This document shows, one piece after another, positions 46,669 to 55,566 of a stretch of DNA of 64,000 bases. Source of the DNA: Xanthomonas bromi (lineage in GTDB: Bacteria; Pseudomonadota; Gammaproteobacteria; Xanthomonadales; Xanthomonadaceae); the NCBI RefSeq assembly GCF_900092025.1, contig NZ_FLTX01000037.1, positions 46,551-110,550 of the forward strand, read 5' to 3'. The translations under genes and the position numbers were made by a program. The notes beneath the pieces were generated by a model that worked only from the letters and a program-made list of their open reading frames with translations, did not search any database and was not told the DNA's origin. Position 1 is the stretch's first letter. Each line of letters begins with the position of its first letter.

Positions 46669-47798
46669 GCGGTGAGCACCACGCCGTCGTCTTCGCCCCA
46701 GCCCACCCACACGGTGTCGCCCCAGGTCAGCGCGTCGCTGGCCCAGCGCTGGCGATTGGCGAAGTTGGCCATCAGCTTGACCCCGCTGGGCAAGCGCACG
46801 TGATACACAGAGTGGCTGCCGAAATAGGCGATGTCTTCGATGACCCCTTGCGCCTTGTTGCAGGCCTGCGCCGGCTCGTCCTTGCCGATAGCGAGCGTTT
46901 CCGGTCGCAACGCAAACGCCACCGCCTGCCCTGCGAAGCCGGTGATGCGGTGGCCGATACGGATCGGCGTGTCGAAGGCAGGCGTCTTCAAGGTGACGTA
47001 ATCGGGCGCGTCGTCGGCGATGACCGCATCGATCAAATTGACCGAGCCGATGAACTCGGCCGCAAAGCGGTTCGCCGGTTGTTCGTATATTTCGTCGGGT
47101 GTGCCGACCTGCTGGATCCATCCCTGGTCCATCAGCGCGATGCGCGTGGCCATGGTCATCGCCTCTTCCTGATCGTGGGTGACCATCACGCAGGTGACGC
47201 CGGAGGTTTTGATGATGTTGACCAGTTCCAGCTGCATCTGCGAACGCAGCTTCTTGTCCAGCGCGCCCATCGGCTCGTCCAGCAACAGCAGCTTGGGCCG
47301 CTTGGCCAACGAGCGCGCCAGCGCAACACGCTGCTGCTGCCCGCCGGAGAGCTGATGCGGCTTGCGCTTGGCCAACGCACCCAGCTGCACCAGCTCCAGC
47401 ATCTCGCCGACGCGGGCGGCGATGGCGGCCTTGGACAAGCCTTCCTGCTTCAGACCGAAGGCGATGTTCTGCTCCACGCTCATATGCGGAAACAACGCGT
47501 AGGACTGGAACATCATGTTGATCGGACGCTCGTACGGCGGCAGCGCGTCGATGGGTTGAGCATCCAGCACGATGCGCCCCTTGGTGGGCCGCTCGAAACC
47601 GGCCAGACAGCGCAGCAAGGTGGATTTGCCGCTGCCCGAGCCACCCAGCAGGGCAAAGATTTCGCCCTTGCGGATCTGCAGGCTGACATCGTCGACCGCG
47701 ACAACGCCGTCGAACTCCTTGCGGACCTCGTTGATGCTCAGGTAGCCGCTGTGGTCAGGGACAGCATGCGGCTGCGGCGTGGTCTCGGGGGATGCCAT
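46665..47798 (-). CDS. potG: Putrescine ABC transporter ATPase PotG
   Basis: PotG powers putrescine import. The 377-residue protein has Walker A GGSGSGKSTLLRCLAG, Q-loop MMFQSYALFPHMSVEQN, signature LSGGQQQRVALARSL, Walker B LLLLDEPMGALD, H-loop MVTHDQEEAM, and a C-terminal TOBE domain. ATG at 47798 is used. It is the first gene of potGHI; the substrate-binding gene potF lies 5 kb upstream with a drug-efflux operon in between. Confidence 0.95.
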   Translation of the reverse strand: MASPETTPQPHAVPDHSGYLSINEVRKEFDGVVAVDDVSLQIRKGEIFALLGGSGSGKSTLLRCLAGFERPTKGRIVLDAQPIDALPPYERPINMMFQSYALFPHMSVEQNIAFGLKQEGLSKAAIAARVGEMLELVQLGALAKRKPHQLSGGQQQRVALARSLAKRPKLLLLDEPMGALDKKLRSQMQLELVNIIKTSGVTCVMVTHDQEEAMTMATRIALMDQGWIQQVGTPDEIYEQPANRFAAEFIGSVNLIDAVIADDAPDYVTLKTPAFDTPIRIGHRITGFAGQAVAFALRPETLAIGKDEPAQACNKAQGVIEDIAYFGSHSVYHVRLPSGVKLMANFANRQRWASDALTWGDTVWVGWGEDDGVVLTA

Positions 47799-47943
47799 GG
47801 ACCCTCTCACTGTTCCCAGTACCTGCCGCCACAACGGCGACGGCTGACCATGATGGCAAAACCTGCGCGCTGGGGCGCGTTTGCCGCCGCAGCGCCCGCG
47901 CCATGCCCGCCTGGCCGCTGCGCAGTCGCGTTGGCGACCGCGC

Positions 47944-49434
47944 TCAGCGCGCGTCCTGCGCCTGTTCGCTCCACCCCAGCCCCAGGCTCTTCTGCAGCGC
48001 GACGTAGTTCACCAGCAATTGCACCTGCGCCTGTGCGGCGGCGTCCTGCGCCGACAGCTGCTGACGCTGCACATCCAGCAGATCGATGGATGAGGTGACG
48101 CCGGCATCGCGACGTCGCTGCATCAGCCCGGCCGAGCGCGTGGCCGAGGCTTCGGCCTGGCGCGCGACCACCAGTTGCTTGCGCGCCGAGCCGAAGCGCG
48201 CCAATGCCGAGTTGGCGTCCTGCAACGCAGCCAACACCGTCCCTTCGTACGCCGCCTCGCGACCGGCGTTGCCGGCGCGTGCCTGTTCCACCTGTGCGCG
48301 GGTCTTGCCGAAATCGAAGATCGACCAGCGCAGCATCGGCACGGCCAATTTCGTCAGCGCATCGGAGTTGAAATCGCTCGGCGAGCCGGCGACCCAACTC
48401 AACCCGCCCAGCAGACTCACCTGCGGGAAATAACCGTTCAGCGCCTCGCCGATCTGCGCACTGGACGCGGCCAGCTCGCGCTCGGCCTTACGCACGTCCG
48501 GGCGTCGGCGGATCAACGCACCCGCATCGTCCACGCGCACTTGCGTCGGCAGCATCGGCAACGGCTGCGGCGTGCTCAGCTGCGCATCCAGCGCGCCGGG
48601 CTCGCGTCCAACCATCAGCGCCAGCTGGTCCAGCGCTTCCTGCGACTGCATGTCCAACGGCAGGCGCTGTGCTTGCTGCTGCTGCACCTGGGTGGCGATC
48701 TGCTCGACCTGCAGGTCCGACGCGGCGCCCTGCCCACGACGTTGCTGTACCAACTGCAATTTCTGGCGGATCTTGTCCAAGTTGGCATCGGCGATGCCCA
48801 GGCGCGCCTGCAAGCCGCGGTAATTGAGGTAGACCTGCCCGACTTCGGCGGCCAGCTGCACCTGCGCATCGGCCAGCTCGGCCTCGGAGGCCTGTGCCTG
48901 TGCCAATGCGCCTTCGGCGGCGCGACGGCGGCGGCCGAAGAAATCCAGCTCCCAACTAGCATCGAAGCCGGCGCTGTAGATCTGGGTCTTGTCCAGGTCC
49001 AGCGCCTGATCGCCTGTGGCCGGCGGTTGACCGGGCTGGCCCTGCCGCAGCCCGCCCAGCGTATCGACGATGGTCTGCGGCGGCTCGGCGTAGGCATACA
49101 GCGCGCTGGCATTGAGCTTGGGCAGGCGCTCGGCGCGGCGTTGCTGTGCCAGCGCGCGGTTGGCGCGCAACCGCGCCTGCGCGGCGCGCAGGTTGGGACT
49201 GTCGGCCAATGCCTGGGTGACCAGCTGGGTGAGGGTCGGGTCGTGCAGTTCCTCCCACCAGTGGTTCAACGGGGCGGCGGCCACGACATCCGCCCCACTG
49301 GCGCGATGCAAGGCCGGCGCCTGCATCGCCGCATCGGCCACGGCCGGCGGCTTGGTGTAGTTGGGGCCGAGCATGCAGCCACCGAGCATCAACGTGCTCA
49401 ACGCCGCGGCCAGGGGCGTGCGGAGCAGGCGCAT
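47944..49434 (-). CDS. Outer-membrane efflux lipoprotein (NodT/OprM family)
   Basis: This 496-residue TolC-like channel completes a tripartite efflux pump. It has a lipoprotein signal (LAAALSTLMLGGC), two repeated TolC-type helical domains (ELHDPTLTQLVTQALADSPN, RRPDVRKAERELAASSAQIG), and ends SLGLGWSEQAQDAR. Its ATG lies five bases after the stop of the MFS pump gene, so the three pump genes form one operon. Confidence 0.92.
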   Translation of the reverse strand: MRLLRTPLAAALSTLMLGGCMLGPNYTKPPAVADAAMQAPALHRASGADVVAAAPLNHWWEELHDPTLTQLVTQALADSPNLRAAQARLRANRALAQQRRAERLPKLNASALYAYAEPPQTIVDTLGGLRQGQPGQPPATGDQALDLDKTQIYSAGFDASWELDFFGRRRRAAEGALAQAQASEAELADAQVQLAAEVGQVYLNYRGLQARLGIADANLDKIRQKLQLVQQRRGQGAASDLQVEQIATQVQQQQAQRLPLDMQSQEALDQLALMVGREPGALDAQLSTPQPLPMLPTQVRVDDAGALIRRRPDVRKAERELAASSAQIGEALNGYFPQVSLLGGLSWVAGSPSDFNSDALTKLAVPMLRWSIFDFGKTRAQVEQARAGNAGREAAYEGTVLAALQDANSALARFGSARKQLVVARQAEASATRSAGLMQRRRDAGVTSSIDLLDVQRQQLSAQDAAAQAQVQLLVNYVALQKSLGLGWSEQAQDAR

Positions 49435-49438
49435 GGAA

Positions 49439-51025
49439 TCAGTGCATTGCAAGGTGTGCCCCCTTGGGTAACGGCTTGAGCAAAAAGGCCAGCGGAATCG
49501 TGCAGACCACGATCACGCCGAAGATCCAGAACAGGTCGCTATAGGTCATCACCAGAGCCTGCTGCTGCACCAGCCGGGCCAGCTGCGCGACCGAGCGCAT
49601 CGCGGCCTCGCCGCCGGCGCTAGCCTGCAGTTGCGCACTAAGCCCAGCCAGAAAATCCTGCGCACGCGACGAATTGGCCGTGACGGCGCTGCCGATGGTT
49701 TCGGTGTGGAAGGTCATGCGGCGCTCCTGAAAGGTGGAGATCAGCGCCAGACCGACCGAGCCGCCCAGGTTGCGGCCGGCGTTGAACAGCCCCGAGGCAT
49801 CGCCTGCCAGTTCCGGCGGCACCGACGAAATCGCCGCCTGGTTGAGCGACATCATCGCCAGCGCCAGGCCACAGCCCTGCAGCAACTGCCCGGCGACGAA
49901 ATGCGTGCCCACGGTGTCGGCGGTCAGCGACAGATTGACGAAGCAGGCAGCGGCAAAACAGATCAGCCCGGCAATCACCAGAATGCGCACGTCCACCGTT
50001 TCCAGCAGCTTGGGCATCATCGGCATCAGCAGCACGGTCGGTAGCCCGGACAGCAGCAGCACATACCCGGCCTGCTCGGTGTTGTAGCCAGAGATCACCG
50101 CCAGGAACTGCGGAATCATGTACATGACACCGAACAGGATCATGCCCACCGCCATCACCATGATGAAGACCGCGCCGAAGCTGCGGTGCACGAGCAGCGA
50201 CAGACGAATCACCGGCGGGCGGCGCCGGAACTGGCTGATCACCAAGGCGATGAATCCGCTCAATGCGATCAGGCTCAGCGTGTTGATCTCGCTGGATTCG
50301 AACCAGCGCTCGCGCTGACCTTCTTCCAGCACCACGGTCAGCCCGCCCAGGCCGGCAGTCAGCCCGTAGATGCCCAGCCAGTCGGCGTTGAGCAGGCCCG
50401 CCCAGTCGCCTTTTTCATGCTTGAGGCCGAGCAGCAGCAGCGCCACCAATCCGACGCAGATCGGCACGTTGATGAAAAACGCGTAGTGCCAGCTGACGTT
50501 TTCGGTCAGCCAGCCGCCGAGTAGCGGGCCGATCACCGGGCCCATGATCACGGTCATGCCGAACAGGGCGGTGCCCATGGTCTGCTGGCTGGGCGGCAGC
50601 CGCGTGGCCACGATGGTCAGCGCGGTCGGGATCAAGGCGCCGCCGGCCAGACCCTGGCCGACGCGGCCGATGATCATCATCGTGAGCGACGTCGACAGCC
50701 CGCACACCACCGAGAACGCGGTGAACATCACCGCGCAGATCAGCAGGAAGTTGCGCAAGCCCAGCGTCCGCACGAACCAGCCGGTCAGCGGGATCATGAT
50801 GATCTCGGCCACCAGGTAGGCGGTGGAGATCCAGGTGCCTTCGGTGCCGCTGGCGCCGACTTCGCCCTGGATGGTGGGCAATGCGGCGTTGACGATGGAA
50901 ATATCCAGCGTCGCCATGAACGAGCCGATGGTGCCGGCCAGCACCGCCAACCACGCGCCCGGCTCGGCCTTCTCGCGCTGGGCGCTACCGCCGGCACGCG
51001 GGCCGGTGGCGGCCGCTGCACTCAT
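49439..51025 (-). CDS. emrB: EmrB/QacA-type MFS drug efflux pump (14 helices)
   Basis: This 528-residue inner-membrane proton antiporter of the DHA2 family exports drugs with EmrA and the outer-membrane protein. It shows the family motif C region (GLAGGALIPTALTIVATRLP), GPVIGPLLGGWLTENVSWHY and LDISIVNAALPTIQ. Its start overlaps emrA by four bases (ATGA). Confidence 0.93.
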   Translation of the reverse strand: MSAAAATGPRAGGSAQREKAEPGAWLAVLAGTIGSFMATLDISIVNAALPTIQGEVGASGTEGTWISTAYLVAEIIMIPLTGWFVRTLGLRNFLLICAVMFTAFSVVCGLSTSLTMMIIGRVGQGLAGGALIPTALTIVATRLPPSQQTMGTALFGMTVIMGPVIGPLLGGWLTENVSWHYAFFINVPICVGLVALLLLGLKHEKGDWAGLLNADWLGIYGLTAGLGGLTVVLEEGQRERWFESSEINTLSLIALSGFIALVISQFRRRPPVIRLSLLVHRSFGAVFIMVMAVGMILFGVMYMIPQFLAVISGYNTEQAGYVLLLSGLPTVLLMPMMPKLLETVDVRILVIAGLICFAAACFVNLSLTADTVGTHFVAGQLLQGCGLALAMMSLNQAAISSVPPELAGDASGLFNAGRNLGGSVGLALISTFQERRMTFHTETIGSAVTANSSRAQDFLAGLSAQLQASAGGEAAMRSVAQLARLVQQQALVMTYSDLFWIFGVIVVCTIPLAFLLKPLPKGAHLAMH

Positions 51026-52215
51026 CGCGCGCGCTCCTGCTCCTGCACGCGGTCGGATTCTTCTTCGGCACGCTGCTTGGCGTCCTTGGCCGAGCGGGTA
51101 TCCACGGTGACTTCCACCGACATGCCCGGCACCAGCACCTTGCGCGCCTCGTCACCGGCCAGCACGCGGATGCGCACAGGAACGCGCTGGACCACCTTGG
51201 TGAAGTTGCCGGTGGCGTTTTCCGGCGGCAGCAACGCGAACTGCGAGCCGGTGCCCGGCGACAGGCTTTCCACCTTGCCGTGCAGCTTCACTCCGGACAG
51301 CGCATCGACCTCGATCTCGGCCGGCTGGCCGGGACGCATCAGGCCGACCTGGGTTTCCTTGAAGTTGGCGACCAGGTACAGCGATTCCTGCGGCACGATG
51401 GTCATGGTGCGGGTGCCGGCACCGAGGAACTGGCCGACCTGCACGGTCTTGTCGCCGACACGGCCGTGGATGCGGCTGGTCAACCCGGTGTCCTCCACCG
51501 CCACGCGCGCCTGGTCGGCATCGGCGGTGGCCTGCTTGACGCCGGCCTGCGCCTGTTCCAGCTGTGCACGGCTGGCCTGGATCTGGCTCTGGCCGGCCTT
51601 GGCCTGCGCCTGCGCGGCATCGTACTGGGCACGTGCGCGGGCCAGGTCGTGCTGCAGGCTTTCCTGATGTTCGTGGGTGTCGGCGCCGGAGGCGGCCAAC
51701 GGCGCGAAGCGTTTCACTTCGGCCTGGGCGAACTTCAGGCTGGCGGCGGCGGCGGTCACCTGGGTGCGCGCCTGCAACAGCGCCGATTCCTGCGCGGAGA
51801 CATTGGCGGTGGCAGCGACGATATCGGCCTGGCGTGCGGCAATGGCGGCTTCGGCCTGCTGCAGGGTGGCCTGATAGGTACGGTCGTCGATCTGCAGCAG
51901 CGGCTGGCCGGCCTCCACGATCTGGTTGTCGCTTACCAGCACCTTGGTCACGTAACCGCTGACACGCGGCGCCACGGCCACCGAATCGGCCTGCAGATAG
52001 GCGTTATTGGTGTTCTGCATATAGCGGCCCTTGATCAGGTAATAGGCCAGCCACACCACGAGCAGGATCAGCACCAGCACGCCCACCAGGAGCAGGGCCC
52101 ACTTGACCTTGGGATTCTTCAGCGGCGACGGCTTGGGCGGCTCTTGGGCCTCAGCGCCGTGTGCATCGGCGGACGAGCCGCGGCCATCATTGGACGGGTG
52201 GTCTTGGTTGCTCAA
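51022..52215 (-). CDS. emrA: EmrA-type membrane fusion protein (HlyD family)
   Basis: The 397-residue periplasmic adaptor has one membrane anchor (VKWALLLVGVLVLILLVVWLAYYLI), a lipoyl half (VAPRVSGYVTKVLVSDNQIV), a long coiled coil, and a beta-barrel part (SRIHGRVGDKTVQVGQFLGA). The TTG at 52215 gives the start MSNQDHPSNDG with AGGA upstream; the frame also runs open to an ATG at 52296 without homology. An AT-rich stretch just upstream (52288-52316) is the likely promoter. No regulator gene is next to it. Confidence 0.9.
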   Translation of the reverse strand: MSNQDHPSNDGRGSSADAHGAEAQEPPKPSPLKNPKVKWALLLVGVLVLILLVVWLAYYLIKGRYMQNTNNAYLQADSVAVAPRVSGYVTKVLVSDNQIVEAGQPLLQIDDRTYQATLQQAEAAIAARQADIVAATANVSAQESALLQARTQVTAAAASLKFAQAEVKRFAPLAASGADTHEHQESLQHDLARARAQYDAAQAQAKAGQSQIQASRAQLEQAQAGVKQATADADQARVAVEDTGLTSRIHGRVGDKTVQVGQFLGAGTRTMTIVPQESLYLVANFKETQVGLMRPGQPAEIEVDALSGVKLHGKVESLSPGTGSQFALLPPENATGNFTKVVQRVPVRIRVLAGDEARKVLVPGMSVEVTVDTRSAKDAKQRAEEESDRVQEQERAR

Positions 52216-52287
52216 AGGAGGCGTCCTGTGTCGTGGGCAAAGCGTGCGACGGCGTGCTGCCACAGTGGCGCCAGCGAACGCCGCAAC

Positions 52288-52316
52288 ACCATACAATTAT
52301 TTAAACCCATCAGTAC
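52288..52316 (-). promoter_or_regulatory. AT-rich probable promoter/operator of the efflux operon
   Basis: The stretch ATACAATTATTTAAACCCAT stands out in GC-rich surroundings, 70-100 bases upstream of the emrA start on the minus strand. It is the only AT-rich block in this intergenic region. No exact -35/-10 pair or regulator binding site can be named. The rest of 52216-52654 shows no convincing gene. Confidence 0.4.
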
Positions 52317-52654
52317 AGATTGCGTGATGAGCCTGGTCGAGTACCGCCGGGTGTGCGCAGACCTTGGCGCCGAGCCGGTTGGCTACGCGCGACGCCCCGG
52401 CGGACTTGCGACCACGAGACGTCCACATACCAGCCACACACATCTGCGATCAGGGTTGCAGTGTTCGCGACCACGCCGGTTTTTATGAGGACGTGGCGGC
52501 CTGTGCCGTGTCGATACCTGCGCGTGCACCTGTGAGCGGCCAGCAACCCGTCGCGAGCGGCGGTCAGGTGAATGTGGACGGCGCGCAACAACCTGGCCAA
52601 GGCGCCCGAACAGCGGCCTCGCCCGCTCGGCCGCCGCACAGGTATGAGCTGCTG

Positions 52655-53770
52655 TCAGCGCCCAGTCTTGATCTCGGTCCACAGCCGCGTGTACAGGCGG
52701 TCCACCTCCGGCGGATTGATCGCATAGGTGAACATCTTGGCGGTCACCTCCGGCGGCGGATAGATGGTGGGATCGTTGCGGATCGCCGCAGCCACCAATG
52801 GCGTGGCGGTACGCACCGGGTTGGCGTAATGGATGAAGTTGGTATTGGCCGCGGCCACCTCGGGCTTCAACAGGTAGTTGATGAAGGCATAGGCGTTGTC
52901 CGGATGCTTGGCGTCCTTCGGAATGGCCAGCATGTCGAACCACTGCGGCGCGCCTTCCTTCGGAATCGCGTAGGCCACCTTGATGTTGTTGGCGGCTTCC
53001 AATGCACGGTCGCGCGCCTGGATGATGTCGCCCGACCAGCCCACCGCCAGGCAGGTAGTGCCGTTGGCCAGCGAGGTCACGTACTGGCTGGAATGGAAGT
53101 TCTGCACGTACGGGCGAATGGTCTTGATCAGCGCGGCGGCCTTTTCGATCTCGGCCGGCGCGGTGCTGTGCGGATCCAGCCCGAGATAATTCAGCGCGAT
53201 CGGAATCATGTCCGACGGCGTGTCCAGAATGGTCACGCCGCAGTCCTTGAGCTTGGACAGGTTCTCCGGCTTGAACACCAGATCCCAACTGTTGGCCACC
53301 TCGGTGCTGCCGAAGATCGCCTTGAGCTTGTCGACGTTGTAGCCGATGCCGGTGGTGCCGATCATGTACGGCACGCCATAGGCGTTGTTGGGATCTTGCG
53401 CGGCGATGCGGCGCATCACGTCCGGATCCAGATTGACCAGGTTGGGGATCTTGCTCTTGTCCAGCGGCAGGAACACGCCGGCCTGAATCTGCCGGCCGAA
53501 GAAGTTCAGCGTGGGCACCACCACGTCGTAATCGCTGCCGCCGGCCAGCAGCTTGGTTTCCACCATCTCGTCGCTGTCGAACACATCGTAGGTGACCTTG
53601 ATGCCGGTGCTCTTTTCGAACGCGGGAATGGTGTCTTCGGCGATGTAATCGGAATAGTTGTAGACGTTGAGCACCTTGGCCTGCGCATCGGTCTTGCCGG
53701 GCGCGCCAGCACCGCCACAGCCGGACAACAGGGTGATGGACAGCGTCAGGGCGAGCAGGCGCAGCGTCAT
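52655..53770 (-). CDS. potF: Putrescine-binding lipoprotein PotF
   Basis: PotF captures putrescine outside the cell and delivers it to PotGHI. The 371-residue protein has a lipoprotein signal (LRLLALTLSITLLSGCGG), then the PotD/PotF fold: LNVYNYSDYIAEDTIPAFEK, VPTLNFFGRQIQAG, YMIGTTGIGYNVDKL, VGWSGDIIQARDRA and WFDMLAIPKDAKH. ATG at 53770 has GGAGACCC upstream. It stands between spuC and the efflux operon, away from potGHI but on the same strand. Confidence 0.95.
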   Translation of the reverse strand: MTLRLLALTLSITLLSGCGGAGAPGKTDAQAKVLNVYNYSDYIAEDTIPAFEKSTGIKVTYDVFDSDEMVETKLLAGGSDYDVVVPTLNFFGRQIQAGVFLPLDKSKIPNLVNLDPDVMRRIAAQDPNNAYGVPYMIGTTGIGYNVDKLKAIFGSTEVANSWDLVFKPENLSKLKDCGVTILDTPSDMIPIALNYLGLDPHSTAPAEIEKAAALIKTIRPYVQNFHSSQYVTSLANGTTCLAVGWSGDIIQARDRALEAANNIKVAYAIPKEGAPQWFDMLAIPKDAKHPDNAYAFINYLLKPEVAAANTNFIHYANPVRTATPLVAAAIRNDPTIYPPPEVTAKMFTYAINPPEVDRLYTRLWTEIKTGR

Positions 53771-53984
53771 GTGGGTCTCCAGGGCAACGCGATGGGGGGC
53801 CGGAGTCGACGCCCGGTCTGGCCCCCAGCCTACGCACCGCGCCCGGGTTTGCCCAGCGCAGCGGGGCTTGCGCACAGGTGGACATCACCAGTTTGCGAGC
53901 GCGGCAGGCACCGGGATGGCAATCGTCAGCAACGCCTTCTCTGCCTGCCGCCGTGCAGCGGGTGGGTTGTGGTTGGGTACGGGG

Positions 53985-55352
53985 CTACCTGCCCAGTGCT
54001 TGCGCGGTGTCCTCGAGCGCAGCCCAAGCCTTGTCGAACAACTCGTCTACCTGCTCGCGGGTGATGATCAACGGTGGCGACAGCAGCATGGCGTCGTAGG
54101 TCGCGCGCAGGATCAGCCCGCGCCGCAGTGCGAAATCGCGGCACAGTGCCCCCACCCGCCCGCGCCCCGGGAAATAGGCCCCGCGACGCTGCTTGTCCGG
54201 CACCAGCTCCAAGGCCCCCACCAGCCCGGCAATGCGTGCCTCGCCTATCAACCGATGCTCGCCGAGCGCGGCCCAGCGCTGCGCCAGATACGGCGCAATC
54301 TGCGTGCATGCGGTCTCGACAATGCCTTCGTCCTGCAGCAGGCGCAGGTTCTCCAACGCCACCGCCGCACACACCGGGTGCCCGGAATAGGTGCCACCGT
54401 GCGCCAGTTCGCCACCCTGCGTTTTGAGCACACCGGCCACGCGATCGTTGAACATCGCTGCCGCCAGCGGGATGTAACCGGAGGTGATGCCTTTGGCCAA
54501 CGTCATCACGTCGGGCTGGAAACCGAAATACTCCGCGCCGAACCATTCGCCCGTGCGTCCGAACCCGCAGATCACTTCGTCGGCCACCAGCAGCACATCG
54601 TAGTGCCGGCAAATGCGCTGGATTTCCGGCCAATAGCTGCGCGGCGGGATGTACACCCCGATCGCGCCCATGATCGGCTCCCCGATGAATGCAGCGACGT
54701 TTCCCGGCCCGAGTTCAAGAATCTTGTCCTCCAGACGACGCGCCGCAAGCAACCCGTATTCCTTCAGATCCATCTCACCGCCGTCGCCAAAGTGATACGG
54801 CGGCGCGATGTGGTGGATATCGGCAATCGGCAACCCACCCTGCTTGTGCATGCCCTTCATGCCACCCAGGCTGGCCCCGGCCATGGTGGTGCCATGATAG
54901 CCATCGTGGCGGCCGATGAAGACGCGTTTTTGCGGCTGCCCCTGCACCGCCCAGAAATGCCGCACCAAGCGCAGAATGGTGTCGTTGGCCTCCGATCCGG
55001 AGTTGGCGAAGAAGGCATGGTTCAAATCGCCGGGCGCCAACTCCGCCAACTTGGCCGCCAGTTGGATGGTGGGCTCGGTGGTGCACTGGAAAAAGCTGTT
55101 GTAGTAGGCCAACTGCTCCATCTGCCGCGCTGCCGCCTGCGCCAGTTCCTTGCGTCCATAGCCCACATTGACGCACCACAACCCGCCGAACGCATCGAGT
55201 AACTGGTTGCCATCGGCATCCCACACATACACGCCCTCACCGCGCGTCAGAATGCGGGTGCCCTTCTGCGCCAACGCCGCGTTGTCGTTGAACGGATGCA
55301 GATGATGCGCCGCATCCAGCTGCTGCAACGACTTGAGCATAGAAGGATCCAC
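53985..55352 (-). CDS. spuC: Putrescine-pyruvate aminotransferase SpuC-like
   Basis: This class-III PLP aminotransferase likely converts putrescine to 4-aminobutanal with pyruvate as acceptor. The 455-residue protein has SGSEANDTILRLVRHFWAVQ, GRHDGYHGTTMAGASLGGM, ADEVICGFGRTGEWFG and the PLP-lysine in MTLAKGITSGYIPLAAA. A GTG at 55352 with GGAG upstream is used; ATG at 55340 is possible. It lies between puuA and potF on the same strand. The substrate is inferred from the neighbours and from similarity to Pseudomonas SpuC. Confidence 0.88.
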   Translation of the reverse strand: MDPSMLKSLQQLDAAHHLHPFNDNAALAQKGTRILTRGEGVYVWDADGNQLLDAFGGLWCVNVGYGRKELAQAAARQMEQLAYYNSFFQCTTEPTIQLAAKLAELAPGDLNHAFFANSGSEANDTILRLVRHFWAVQGQPQKRVFIGRHDGYHGTTMAGASLGGMKGMHKQGGLPIADIHHIAPPYHFGDGGEMDLKEYGLLAARRLEDKILELGPGNVAAFIGEPIMGAIGVYIPPRSYWPEIQRICRHYDVLLVADEVICGFGRTGEWFGAEYFGFQPDVMTLAKGITSGYIPLAAAMFNDRVAGVLKTQGGELAHGGTYSGHPVCAAVALENLRLLQDEGIVETACTQIAPYLAQRWAALGEHRLIGEARIAGLVGALELVPDKQRRGAYFPGRGRVGALCRDFALRRGLILRATYDAMLLSPPLIITREQVDELFDKAWAALEDTAQALGR

Positions 55353-55489
55353 GACCTGCTCCGCGCATGATGAACCGACAGCATACCCGGGCCGTGTTGC
55401 CGCTTCGTGGATGGCATGACGCGTGACACCGTGATTCGCTGCGCTCCCGACCCGCGGGTAATGTGCAAGAAGCCAGCCTTGCCACCGAT

Positions 55490-55535
55490 CTCGCCCTCAT
55501 CCGCCCTGCGGGCACCTTCTCCCGATGGGAGAAGG
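55490..55535. repeat. Intergenic repeat with CCTTCTCCC hairpin
   Basis: Two hairpins sit in series: GCCC-TGC-GGGC and CCTTCTCCC-GAT-GGGAGAAGG (55515-55535, perfect nine-base stem). The arrangement TCGCCCTCATCCGCCCT-hairpin-CACCTTCTCCC is a form often seen between genes in xanthomonads. It lies between the puuA stop and the spuC start. Confidence 0.65.
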
Positions 55536-55566
55536 AATGCAGCGCGCGGCAAGGTGCGAAAACACC

